Notes: a model not told the origin generated them from the sequence alone. A stretch of DNA of 64,000 bases from Haematococcus lacustris (GCA_030144725.1 JASKMD010000004.1:8553770-8617769), one strand, 5' to 3'. Shown: positions 23,951 to 43,079, counted from the first letter of the stretch. Numbers and translations: made by a program.

Positions 23951-24142
23951 GATAATGGGGTCGCCAGGGCCGTTTTAGGCAGCTGCAAACACTCGGCCTC
24001 GGCACTGGCGCGTAACAGCTCTCGACCTCAGCCAGCGGCCGCGTCGCTACGCTCCGCGGCCGCTGGCTTCGGTCTCGAGCTGTTACGCGCCAGTGCCTCG
24101 GCCTCGCGTTTTACAACCGCCTAAAACGGCCCGCGTATTATC
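23951..24142. repeat. Long palindrome (about 90-bp arms)
   Basis: Arms 23951-24043 and 24054-24142 are inverted copies (GATAAT...CGGCCGCG and the inverse, through ATTATC), with a loop of about 10 bp. It lies just upstream of the recombinase ATG, inside the right end of the element. It could be a nested MITE or a structured end. Confidence 0.8.
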
Positions 24143-24224
24143 TACTACTTAATACCTCGAGTACCGGTATTAATACCCGTAGTACCCAAAACATCAGGCA
24201 GGTATTAATACCCGGCACGCCCTA

Positions 24225-24232
24225 GCCCTGAC
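24225..24232. repeat. Target-site duplication GCCCTGAC (right)
   Basis: Perfect partner of 19805-19812. Confidence 0.9.
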
Positions 24233-24494
24233 GCAAGGAAGTACCCGGCTTCCTCATCTTTGCGCGTTAGAACGTGGCGGTTAGCGTTTACATCAGCACG
24301 AGCTACTAGCGCGTATAGAGAAAGGGATATGCATCTCCACGGATTATCTTAGGCAATGGTGGCTCTATCATGGGATGGGCAGTGTGGATGCAGATGGTAA
24401 AAATTACACCCGCCCCGTCCCAACACGCCCATCTGCCCCGCCCCTAACACAGGCTATCAAAGGTCAGCTTGTTGCTGCATCCGCAGCATCATCC

Positions 24495-34236
<9,742 letters not shown>

Positions 34237-34637
34237 CATGCGCGGGAGGGATTGACCCTCGACTCCCCTGTGTAAGAGGGTGAGAGGCTTGGCTGCCGCA
34301 AGGGGCGGGGCGCAAGGGGCGGGGCGCGGTTCGGGCACTCTACATGAGTTCCGTCAGTGCACCGTCAGTGCGTCCTGTGTTCCTGGCTTTCCTGGCTACC
34401 GCTATACGCCACCCGGTCGACGTTCCTTGTATGCTTTCGCTACACACACATCATGCATCAGCAGTATGTCTCGCGTTGGGGTAACGCAGCATGCTCGCGT
34501 GAGGTAAGTCGTGGGCAAGGAGGGCAACCGCGGGCAAGGAGGTCGTAGGGGCTACGAGCAGGGCTCAACTCAAGTCAGGGCTTGACTCCAGTCAATGCCG
34601 CGGCCGCGGAGCGTTGTCTCACTCTTCCGTTCCGTTA
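34237..34637. other. 3' flank of importin-11
   Basis: No gene recognised. It includes a duplicated GCAAGGGGCGGGGCGC at about 34296-34328. Confidence 0.4.
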
Positions 34638-34639
34638 TA

Positions 34640-34768
34640 CTGTAGTGATACGCCTTGTTGGTGATACGCTGATTTGGTGAATATCCAAATTTCATGCTCA
34701 AAGAGAAATTGATACAATTTGGTGACAAATTGATTTGGTGAAATCACCAACAGGGCGTATCACTACGG
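34640..34768. mobile_element. 129-bp MITE, Tc1/mariner-like, TA duplication
   Basis: Inverted ends of about 27 bp (outermost CTGTAGTGATACGCC, inverse of right end CCGTAGTGATACGCC), with few mismatches, are flanked on both sides by TA. The interior is AT-rich and non-coding (a repeated GATTTGGTGAA). Consistent with a non-autonomous mariner-type element. Confidence 0.65.
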
Positions 34769-35120
34769 TATTCTTCCTCTATCACATGCCAAACCTGCCA
34801 TGCTCATGTGGACCTCGGGCTATGGCTACCTGCTGTCAGGTTCTTCCAAGTACTGCCGTCAGGTCCAAAGCCTATAGCAGACTAAGCGGTCATCGCATGC
34901 CGCACGGTGCTACGCCAATCGCACACGTCTCGGCACCGTGACATGCATGACAAGGTTGTGTAAAAGCCATTATCAGAGTTGGGAGGGTCTGACCAAAGGC
35001 AATGCCGTCAGGCTGCTGGGCTATGATGTCCAATGCTTCAGTCGTGTCTGAACCAGGCATACAGCGCTGAGCCAGTAGAGTCAATAGGCAGCTGCCTCAA
35101 CCTATGCCGGACACGGACTC

Positions 35121-35347
35121 CCCCTCCCCCTCCCCCTCTTCCCCCTCCCCCTCCCCTCCCTCCCCCTCCCCCTCCCCCTCCCCCTCCCCCTCCCCCTCCC
35201 CCTCCCCCTCCCCCTCCCCCTCCCCCTCCCCCTCCCCCTCCCCCTCCCCCCTCCCCCTCCCCCTCCCCCTCCCCCTCCCCCTCCCCCTCCCCTCCCCCTC
35301 CCCCTCCCCCTCCCCCTCCCCCTCCCCCTCCCCCCCCCCCCTCCCCA
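35121..35347. repeat. (CCCCCT)n array
   Basis: About 37 hexanucleotide units with CCCCT slips. It is the same motif family as the GGGGGA array in the MCAT intron. Confidence 0.95.
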
Positions 35348-35583
35348 CCTGCTGCGGGGAAAAGCTGACTAGTATGGTCCTGGCAACAACATTTATTAGT
35401 GGTGCCTTGAGGTAACTGCCTGCCTGTCGTGGATACGCATCTGTCCACATCAGCCACCTGCCGCACTGCAAGCGTCGCCTGCAGGGCAACCGTGTATAGT
35501 ATGCATGTTTGCACTGCAGAGCCACCATTTCTGTCAGCATAGGATCTACATACGAGCTACGCTCTGGAAGGGGGGTTTTGATA

Positions 35584-35659
35584 ATCATTATCCCTCATTC
35601 GATGTACTTCATCAGCATTTTGAAATCATTATCCCTCATTCGATGTACTTCATCAGCAT
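35584..35659. repeat. 35-bp direct duplication
   Basis: Two perfect 35-bp copies at 35584-35618 and 35625-35659 contain CCCTCATTCGATGTACTTCA. They lie just upstream of the LRR gene start. Confidence 0.9.
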
Positions 35660-35726
35660 GCGCTGGCGGCCAACCTTTCCCTTCCCAGTGAACGCGCAAA
35701 CTACGACCACGCGCAAAGCGTGCAGC

Positions 35727-37167
35727 ATGGTTATTCCAGCAAGCTCCCCTGCCATGTCCCTGATCGCCCTACCCACGCTCGTAAACGAAATAGCCAGCCG
35801 TGCGGTACAGCTTGGTTGTGGGAATGAGCTGTCCTGCCGCGCTTTCTCCCAAGCCAACCTGCTGCACGCCCCAGCCTTACACGTTGAGCTGGAGAGACAG
35901 TACTGCGACAAGCAGCTCACGCACCGCGTTGTCGCAGCCCTGCGGAACCGAACTAGCAAGCTGGCCATATTTATGAGGCAGATGCAAAAGCCGGGCAGCG
36001 GGCAGTGCACAGAGTTGTTGACACACGCGCTAGACAAGCTGGGCAGCTGTGCATCAGTGGGGGCTTGCGTGATGAGCAGCATTAAGACTAAGGGCAGCGA
36101 CAGTGACAGCGACAGTTCAGCGACCCTGCACTGCTCACCTGGCCTTGCCCAGCGCCTTGTGGACAATTTCCCAGGCCTGACTGTCCTGTCTCTGCTTGGC
36201 TACTCCATCACCTGCAGTGGTCTGGCAAGCCTGCTCGCCCACCCTCAGCTGTCCCTGCAGCTGCAGCAGCTGACACTCACCGGCGTCAACATCCTGCAGC
36301 CCCAGCAGCCTGGGCCCGGGGCAGTGACGCTGGACAACCTGTTCCATGGTGCCAGTCTCAAGCGGCTGCATATTGCAGGCATCACACCGGCGCAGCTGCC
36401 CAACCTGCAGCCCCTGGCGCAGCACATGACCCAGCTGCAGTTAAGGTTCTCTCGCCCGCACCTGCATGACCTGGATAGACTGGGGCTGGCCTCACTGGCT
36501 GGGCTGCAGGTCCTCAACATCAGAGGGCGGCCCTACCTGGGGGCGTGCCCCAGCTGCTGCAGGCGCTGCCCCAGCTGCACACCCTGTACTTGCCGTGCAC
36601 CTTGGTCAATGGGCGGCAGGAGCTGGACACATTGCTGGCAGCCACCCAGCTCACCAAAATCCAGCTCTTGTCGATGGAGGGGCTGGCTAAGCCGCAAGCT
36701 GGTGCCCCCTGCACGTGGCGCCAGCTGCAGCTTACTGGCCGCATCAATTGCGCCACTGCCGCCTGCCTGCCCCTGCATTCCCTGACCAAGCCCCTGGAGC
36801 TGCGGGCCTTCTTCGTCAGTGCCAAGCAGGACTCCAACGCCCTGGTGGAAGCTGCAGTGCGCAACCTGAGTCAGGCTGGCAGACTGCATGTCAATATTGG
36901 TTCCCTGGACCTGGACTTTGAGGGCTGTGGTGAATCCCAGGGGGAACAAGCAGTGCAACGGCTGGTGGCTGCGCTGAGTGCTCTGCACCCATGCAGTCGG
37001 AAGGACATCACCTTCCACCAGCTGTCACGAATGACCGCGGCCACCCTCCCCCTGCTGGCCCCGCTGTGCCAGGGCTGCTCCCACCTCACGTTTGTGTGTG
37101 GGTCCGTGGACCCCTCCCTGGAGTTCTGGCGCCAGCTGATGCAGGGCTTGCCCACAGTGCAGGGAGT
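35727..37167 (+). pseudogene. LRR protein gene, 5' portion, cut by a retrotransposon
   Basis: A single-exon frame starting MVIPASSPAMSLIALP (an upstream in-frame ATG at 35505 is also possible). The N-terminus (LPTLVNEIASRAVQLGCGNE, then LSCRAFSQANLLHAPAL) resembles an F-box-like leader. It is followed by irregular LRRs (LVDNFPGLTVLSLLGYSI, LQLQQLTLTGVNI, LQPLAQHMTQLQLRF, LQALPQLHTLYLPCTL). At about 36537-36545 the frame must shift by one G in a G5 run to continue from RPYLG into VPQLLQALPQL. The reading then runs to the retrotransposon insertion at 37167, ending GLPTVQGV, and resumes at 43307. I associate this type of protein with an expanded family in Haematococcus (recollection, not checked). 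Function unknown. Confidence 0.65.
37163..37167. repeat. Target-site duplication GGAGT (left)
   Basis: A 5-bp duplication matching 43307-43311, flanking the LTR retrotransposon. Confidence 0.9.
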
Positions 37168-37375
37168 TGTAGCGTGCAAGACACCACGCTGACAACCGTT
37201 AACTACCTTCGTTCCCACAGCGTGACACGGCCAGGGTTTAGAACGTTTCCCCCGAGGAGTCGAACCTCTGAAGCAGGTGTGCGCGAAGGCCCACCTGCCC
37301 CTTTCGCCCACCATGTCACACTGCAGTACAGAAGTACTCGGAGGCGAGCTAGGCTTCGAGGAGCCGTTCGCTACA
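37168..37375 (-). repeat. 3' LTR of the chromovirus
   Basis: 208 bp, identical to 43099-43306 except one base. The minus strand contains GGTTCGACTCC, a match to the Pol III B-box consensus. Confidence 0.95.
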
Positions 37376-37388
37376 TTCCTCCCCCTCC
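37376..37388 (-). promoter_or_regulatory. Polypurine tract of the chromovirus
   Basis: The minus strand reads GGAGGGGGAGGAA immediately before the 3' LTR, the expected plus-strand priming site. Confidence 0.85.
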
Positions 37389-37447
37389 AAAGAGGAAACG
37401 TTCCGCCCTCGTGAGAACACGAGGACTCGCAACACTAATTAGTGATG

Positions 37448-40400
37448 CTAGGACAAACCATGCACTGCATTATATGCAGTCAACACTTCCAGGCAGTTCA
37501 CAAGGTTATTCCTCGGCTCCCATGTGTTGTAAGAGTCATCATAACCCTGCCACTTAACTAAATAGCCTCGTGCTTTACCAGCACGTACGCCTCGATGGGC
37601 AAGCAACTTCTCCACCTCATACAGAGGCGCCTCATCCAACCACTCCACAGGAGGAGGCAAGTGAGGATGCTCACTGGTGTAGGGTCTTAGAAGAGACACA
37701 TGGAACACAGGGTGCATGCGTGCCATGGCTTGTGGCAGGTCTAGGCGAACAGCAACAGGACCTACTTGCTCTAGCACCTTGAAAGGTCCTATGAAACGAG
37801 GCAGCAGCTTTTTAGCCTTACCTGGCTTCATCCTGAGGTTTTTAGTGCTAAGAAGCACCAACTGACCAGTGTGGTACTCCACTTCTTGGCGTCCCTTGTT
37901 GGCCATATAGGCCTGCCGCCGCTGAGCCAATTCCATGAAGTGGCGAGCCTGCTTGACATTGCTCTGCCACCACTCAGACAGTCTCCTGGCAGTGGGACAG
38001 TACACCTCGCCAGGCAGCTCCAGCAGGGCAGGTGTCAGAGGTGACTGGCCAGTATTGACCAAGAAGGGCGTGGACTGGATGGACTCCTGCCAACTATTGT
38101 TGACAGCAAACTCAGCCAGAGACAGGAAGAAGGGCCAGTCAGACTGAGCAGGTGAGATGTAATGGCGAAGCATTTCCTCTAGGGTACGATTGTACCTCTC
38201 AGTCTGACCATCAGACTGTGGATGATAGGCACTAGACTTACATTCCTTTACACCAAGAATGGTCATAATTGACGCCCAGAAATGATTAGTAAAATGGGAG
38301 CCCCTATCAGAGATGATTTCTCTGGGTACTCCATGGTGTTTAAACACATTGTCAATGAATAGACGGGCAAAGCTCTCAGCATTCATAGACTCACGGCAAG
38401 GCACAAAGTGCACCATTTTAGATAGCCTGTCTACAAACACGGCGATGGCATCAAAGCCATGCTCACCAGGAGGTAGCTTAGTAATTAGGTCCATTGAAAT
38501 AGACTCCCATCTATCATAGGGTATGGCCAGAGGCGTGAGCAGGCCTCCAGGTTTGGTATTAACAGATTTGTTACGCTGGCAAGCATCACAGTTGGCCACA
38601 TAATGGCGTACCTCAGACCTCATGCGGGGCCACCAGAACATCCTGGAGATACGCTCCAGTGTTTTGGTGATGCCCACATGACCTGCAAACTGCGCATCAT
38701 GCATCTCAACCAATATCCTGGTTTTGAGCTCTGGGCAGTTAGGGACCACTATCTGGTTCCTTTCTCTGGTGCGATACAGCCCATGCTGATCCTGATCATA
38801 CTGATCCACCATGCTGGCAAAAGCCTCATCTGCTGCATACGCTGCCAGCAGCTGCTCTGTCATATTAACAGCATGCAGAGGGTGCAAAGGCACAGGGGGT
38901 GGGGGCAAAGGCTGCTCCAGCACCAACTGTGGCTGCGGCTCCTGCTGCGGCTGCTGCACAACTGGCTGCTGCTGCACGGTAGCCTCCCCCCCCTCCAAAA
39001 GGCGCTTTCTGCTCCTGGTCATAACCATGACAGGGTTTGTGACAGGAGCATCAGGTATGCGTGACAGGGGGTCAGCAGGGTTAGTATCACCAGGCAGGTG
39101 TTCTATGGTAAAATTATACCGTGAGAGGAACTCTAACCATCTGGTTTGGCGTCTTGATAAGACTTTTTGTGTTTTCAGAGCCACTAAGGGCTTGTGATCT
39201 GTATACAGCGTGAAAGGGACACCCTCCAAGTAGCAACGCCACTCTTTACACGCAGTAATGATAGCAAGTAATTCTTGCTCTCCAGTGGTGTAATTCTTCT
39301 CAGCTGGAATCAGCTTTTTGCTTAAATAAGCCAGAGGGTAACCCTCTTGCATGAGCACAGCTCCAACGCCTTGCAAAGAGGCATCACAATATACCTGGAA
39401 AGGCTTAGTGATATCAGGTATTTTAAGTAGAGGTACTTTAGATATAGCATGCTTGAGAGCATCGAAAGCTTGTAATTTGTCATCAGGCCATTTATGCCAG
39501 CTAAACTCAGTGCCTGCTTTACCAGTCAGGTCAGTGAGCGGTGCTGCAAGAGCACTGAAATTGTGTACAAATTTGCGCACAAAATTGGCAGCACCAAGAA
39601 ATTGCTGCATGGCAGTTAAACTGCGTGGCACTGGCCAAGAGGTGATGGATTTCACCTTATCAGGGTCTACAGCAATACCCTGATCACTGACAATGTGACC
39701 CAGAAATTTCAGGGCAGTTTTAAGAAACTCACATTTTGACAGCTTGGCTTGGAACTGATGTTTCCTGAGCAGTTCCAAGACCCTCCTCAGATGATTGAAG
39801 TGATCTGGAACTGACTTGGACATGATGAGTATATCATCTATATACACCAGTGCACAGTCATTAATGACATCAGCAAAAGCATTATTCATAACACGTTGAA
39901 ACGTGGCAGGTGCATTGGTTAAACCAAAGCATAGCACCTTAAACTGGTACAAGCCAGTAGGTGTCCTGAAAGCTGTCTTGGGCACATCCTCATCAGGGAT
40001 CCTAATCTGGTGATAACCAGCTTGTAGATCAAGTGATGAGAACACCGTGCAACCAGCTAACCTGTCAAACAGGTCATCCACCCTAGGCAGTGGGTACTGA
40101 TCCCTCAGGGTAATCTTATTGAGCTGGCGGTAATCTACGCACATCCTCAACTCACCTGACTTCTTTTTCACAAAGAGGACAGGGGCAGCATAGGGTGAGG
40201 ATGACGGCTCAATGATGCCCTGTTCCAGGAAGGCAGCAACCTGCTTCTTCATCTCCAGCAGCTCAGGTTGGCTCATCTTATAAGACGGCAGAGCTGGTGG
40301 CTTACAGCCAGGCTGGAGAGGGATGGTATGCCCCACTGGACGTTGAGGGGGCAGTTTGTTGAAGGGTGCGAAGACGTCCTCAAACTCAGATATGAGCTTT

Positions 40401-41182
40401 GTCAGCTGAGCTGCCACTGTAGGGGGTATGTTGGTAGGGTAATTGATAGGTGTGTCAGGGGGTGAGGTTGTTGATTGAGAGTGAGGGACAGGGTCATTGG
40501 ACAGCAAATTTGCTGGAGAAGGGGTAGGGTGCACGGACAGCAGATTTGCTGGAGGAGGGGTAAGGTTGACGTGTTGAGAAGATATCAGAGCGACCAGAGA
40601 TTGGCCTCCTTTTCTTAACCACTTGTAGGCAACCTTAGCTGACACTGTAGCATGACTATGCTTGGCCAGTATATGGGCACAGTGTGGGGCCAGAATTGGC
40701 GCTGCAGGCTCACACTTGAGCACAGTCTTGTTAGCTGACATCTGCAAGGTCACTGTACGCGCCAGGTAATCCAGCAAAGCACCATTGGACTGCAACCAGT
40801 CGCTACCCATTAACACATCAAAAGCAGAGAACATCTCCGGCATAACTAACAAGTCTACTTGGCAGTTCAAAGACTGGACCTGCAGCTGTACAGTGCATGC
40901 ATGTGTGCACATGACAGGCTGGCCATTTGCAACCTGGAACTCCCTAGGCTGCTGCAGTCTGTAGCTACTCAAAGAGTACATCTCAACAGCTGCACAATTG
41001 ATGAAACTTGCTGCTGCACCGCTATCAAAGAGCATGGTGCAGTCCCTACCATTCACCTTGCCAGAGAACGAGAAGTGTAAAACACTGTCGTCTGCAGCAC
41101 TGTCCCTTGGCAAACATGCCTGCTTAACTGGCACAGTCCCACAGGCACCAACACAGGCCTGGCGCACTGGTTGGGCAAAGCC
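37448..41182 (-). CDS. pol: Chromovirus Pol (protease, RT, RNase H, integrase, chromodomain)
   Basis: The open frame runs directly from the codon after the gag TGA to the stop at 37448, about 1244 codons with no ATG near its start. Numbering below starts at GTG 41167. Aspartic protease has LFDSGAAASF (Asp about 48). Reverse transcriptase has VDYRQLNKITLRDQYPLPR, SSLDLQAGYHQIRI and YIDD at about 442-445. RNase H has FQVYCDASLQGVGAVLM, TTGEQELLAI and LYTDHKPL. Integrase has an H-H-C-C region ending CDACQRNK, then core aspartates in FVDRLSKM and ISDRGSHF and the glutamate in YHPQSDGQTERYNR. A C-terminal chromodomain carries YLVKWQGYDDSYNTWEP. The frame is intact, so the copy could be functional. 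It is probably made as a Gag-Pol fusion by readthrough of TGA. Confidence 0.93.
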   Translation of the reverse strand, partial: GFAQPVRQACVGACGTVPVKQACLPRDSAADDSVLHFSFSGKVNGRDCTMLFDSGAAASFINCAAVEMYSLSSYRLQQPREFQVANGQPVMCTHACTVQLQVQSLNCQVDLLVMPEMFSAFDVLMGSDWLQSNGALLDYLARTVTLQMSANKTVLKCEPAAPILAPHCAHILAKHSHATVSAKVAYKWLRKGGQSLVALISSQHVNLTPPPANLLSVHPTPSPANLLSNDPVPHSQSTTSPPDTPINYPTNIPPTVAAQLTKLISEFEDVFAPFNKLPPQRPVGHTIPLQPGCKPPALPSYKMSQPELLEMKKQVAAFLEQGIIEPSSSPYAAPVLFVKKKSGELRMCVDYRQLNKITLRDQYPLPRVDDLFDRLAGCTVFSSLDLQAGYHQIRIPDEDVPKTAFRTPTGLYQFKVLCFGLTNAPATFQRVMNNAFADVINDCALVYIDDILIMSKSVPDHFNHLRRVLELLRKHQFQAKLSKCEFLKTALKFLGHIVSDQGIAVDPDKVKSITSWPVPRSLTAMQQFLGAANFVRKFVHNFSALAAPLTDLTGKAGTEFSWHKWPDDKLQAFDALKHAISKVPLLKIPDITKPFQVYCDASLQGVGAVLMQEGYPLAYLSKKLIPAEKNYTTGEQELLAIITACKEWRCYLEGVPFTLYTDHKPLVALKTQKVLSRRQTRWLEFLSRYNFTIEHLPGDTNPADPLSRIPDAPVTNPVMVMTRSRKRLLEGGEATVQQQPVVQQPQQEPQPQLVLEQPLPPPPVPLHPLHAVNMTEQLLAAYAADEAFASMVDQYDQDQHGLYRTRERNQIVVPNCPELKTRILVEMHDAQFAGHVGITKTLERISRMFWWPRMRSEVRHYVANCDACQRNKSVNTKPGGLLTPLAIPYDRWESISMDLITKLPPGEHGFDAIAVFVDRLSKMVHFVPCRESMNAESFARLFIDNVFKHHGVPREIISDRGSHFTNHFWASIMTILGVKECKSSAYHPQSDGQTERYNRTLEEMLRHYISPAQSDWPFFLSLAEFAVNNSWQESIQSTPFLVNTGQSPLTPALLELPGEVYCPTARRLSEWWQSNVKQARHFMELAQRRQAYMANKGRQEVEYHTGQLVLLSTKNLRMKPGKAKKLLPRFIGPFKVLEQVGPVAVRLDLPQAMARMHPVFHVSLLRPYTSEHPHLPPPVEWLDEAPLYEVEKLLAHRGVRAGKARGYLVKWQGYDDSYNTWEPRNNLVNCLEVLTAYNAVHGLS

Positions 41183-43048
41183 TCAACGGCGCCGGTCACC
41201 CCTGGAGCTTTGCTGCTTCCAGCCACCCTTGCCAGGGGGGCTGCGGTCTCGCTTCTGGGACCGGGGGGGAAGATCCCCAGGAGGGTTGGCATGGCGGGAA
41301 GGGGGGCCCAGGGAAGCAGGGCGGGGGTAGCCGCTGACCCGGCGGGCCTCATCTGCTGGCAGGTGCTTCAGGTTGCAGTAGTCACGGAAGTGGTTGGGGT
41401 TCCAGCAGTGATGGCACGCATAGCCAGGAATTGGCAGGGTGGACCCGCCAGCAGCAGGTGCTGGGCACACAGGGGCCGTGGCAGGGGGAGCCTGGGCAGC
41501 ACGGCCAGCATGGCGACCCCCACCTTGGCTGCTGTGGCGGCTGCCACGGTGGTCTCCACTGCTGCTGCTGCTGGACACGTTCCAGTAAGGGCCACGAGGG
41601 GCAGCAGGGGGTGGTCCTCCAGCAAGGCCAGGAGGGGTCCTGAGGCGGTTCATCTGCTTAGGGGGCACAAAGGCAGCCACATGGGGAGCAGGTGGGCGAC
41701 GTCCCACATGGTTGGTAGCTACTGCAAACAGTACCTTCTGTGCATTCACAGCAGCCTGAATGGCATCGTTCAGGGTGGGGTCACGCATCAGGGCAAGATC
41801 ATGCACCACCGAGGACTGCAGCTCAGATGTGAGCCCCCTAATGAAGGTGGCCACCAGCATAGCTGGCGCCATGCAGGTAGAACCTGCCACCGTCAGAGTG
41901 TTCCTGAAATCAGTGATGTAAGCATTCAAAGTGGATCCTGCTGACATGCGCAAGGCATTGGGATCCAGGAGTTTCCTGCGGTGCACATCTGACTCATTGC
42001 GCAGGTCATCACCAGCCATTTCCTTAAAGGAAGCACGCAGGTGGGCCCATGTTGGCCTAGCGCCATGGGCAAGAATGTGAGCATTCCTGGTTGCTGGGTA
42101 CCATACTTCTCTGGCCTTGCCTGTCAAGAAGTTGGGCAGGGCATCAGCAGGGTCTATGCGCAGATATGCACAATGCACCTCAAGATCCTCACAGAAGATT
42201 TCTGCTACTCGGGAAGTGGCAAGGCACTGGTCCGTCCATTTGTCAGGACCTGGGATCTTAACCCTGGACATAGGGACTGGCGCAGCAAGTGTCGCATTGG
42301 CAGGAGGTGCAACCTGAGACAAAGGTGTCTGTCTGCCCGACAATGGGGCTACAGGTGCAACAGTGCCTGATAAGGCTGGCGCAACACCAGGAGCAGGCAA
42401 CGCAGCAGACGTGCCACTGTTTCTGTTCACAACAGGCCTGTCCGACTGGCTGCGAATGGCTGCAACACCTTGCTCTCCACTCACCACCACATTCTGGCGG
42501 TCCTGCAGGCTTTCCATCTCCGAGAGCTCAGCTCGCACGCGGACAGCCTCGTTCTGGGCAGCCTCCAGATGCGCAGTGACCCCCACCAGCTGCTGGCGCA
42601 GGCGCTGGATCTCATCAGCTGCAGCTGCTGCGGCAGAAGTGCCGACTTCAGGGAGGATGGGCGCAGCTGTCAGGGCTCCCGCATACGAGAGAGGGCCAAC
42701 GCCAGCACCAGTCGCAGGAAGAACAGGAGCAGCCTGAGGCTGAGCAGAAACGATGCTGTTCAGAGAAGTCAGAACAGATCTCAGCAAGTCCAGCGCCTGA
42801 GCGGGCTGCAGGCCTGTGATCTTCTCGACGTCTGCGAAAACAGGGGCTGCGGCAGAAAGAGAGGGCGTGTTGTTGGCAGCAGGTGCCGTGCCAGTATTTG
42901 GCGCCCCAGCTGCAACGGGAACTCCTGCTGGGACCCCAGCGGCAGTGCTTGGAGTCGCTGGAGGCGGGGAACCAGGAGTCTGGCCCCCTGGAGCGGGACG
43001 CTCAGCCCGTTTGTCTCCGCCAGGCGGAGGTTCCTTGTTAGCAGTCAT
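41183..43048 (-). CDS. gag: Chromovirus Gag
   Basis: About 621 aa from the ATG of MTANKEPPPGGDKRAE (43048), about 50 bp inside the 5' LTR. An upstream in-frame ATG lies within the LTR at 43126. A Pro/Ala-rich N-terminus is followed by a predicted helical stretch (EIQRLRQQLVGVTAHLEAAQ), then a retrotransposon-Gag-like region (LPNFLTGKAREVWY, LNAYITDFRNTL, MLVATFIRGL). A zinc knuckle C-X2-C-X4-H-X4-C (CHHCWNPNHFRDYC) lies at about 545-558. It ends GDRRR, then TGA. Pol continues in the same frame. Gag forms the virus-like particle and packages RNA. Confidence 0.92.
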   Translation of the reverse strand: MTANKEPPPGGDKRAERPAPGGQTPGSPPPATPSTAAGVPAGVPVAAGAPNTGTAPAANNTPSLSAAAPVFADVEKITGLQPAQALDLLRSVLTSLNSIVSAQPQAAPVLPATGAGVGPLSYAGALTAAPILPEVGTSAAAAAADEIQRLRQQLVGVTAHLEAAQNEAVRVRAELSEMESLQDRQNVVVSGEQGVAAIRSQSDRPVVNRNSGTSAALPAPGVAPALSGTVAPVAPLSGRQTPLSQVAPPANATLAAPVPMSRVKIPGPDKWTDQCLATSRVAEIFCEDLEVHCAYLRIDPADALPNFLTGKAREVWYPATRNAHILAHGARPTWAHLRASFKEMAGDDLRNESDVHRRKLLDPNALRMSAGSTLNAYITDFRNTLTVAGSTCMAPAMLVATFIRGLTSELQSSVVHDLALMRDPTLNDAIQAAVNAQKVLFAVATNHVGRRPPAPHVAAFVPPKQMNRLRTPPGLAGGPPPAAPRGPYWNVSSSSSSGDHRGSRHSSQGGGRHAGRAAQAPPATAPVCPAPAAGGSTLPIPGYACHHCWNPNHFRDYCNLKHLPADEARRVSGYPRPASLGPPSRHANPPGDLPPRSQKRDRSPPGKGGWKQQSSRGDRRR

Positions 43049-43079
43049 ATTGCTTAGGAAAGAAGGTAACGTTAAGCAA

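Larger units (their letters stand above)
19813..24224. mobile_element. hAT-like TIR element carrying a tyrosine recombinase gene
   Basis: A 4412-bp unit begins TAGGGCGTTCCCGG and ends in the imperfect inverse (inverted right end TAGGGCGTGCCGGG). It is flanked by the perfect 8-bp duplication GCCCTGAC. TAGGG-type ends with 8-bp duplications are the signature of hAT (and a few other) DDE transposons. Subterminal palindromes of the form GGTATTAATACC recur near 19830-19893 and 24150-24212, as expected for transposase-binding sites. The only recognisable gene inside is a minus-strand tyrosine recombinase, and no hAT transposase motif was found. It sits between two divergent host genes. Confidence 0.8.

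Noticed and set aside
19813..24224. A hAT transposase within the first TIR element
   Set aside because: I looked for the BED finger, RNase H-like and C-terminal dimerisation motifs on both strands and saw none. The coding segments fit a tyrosine recombinase instead.
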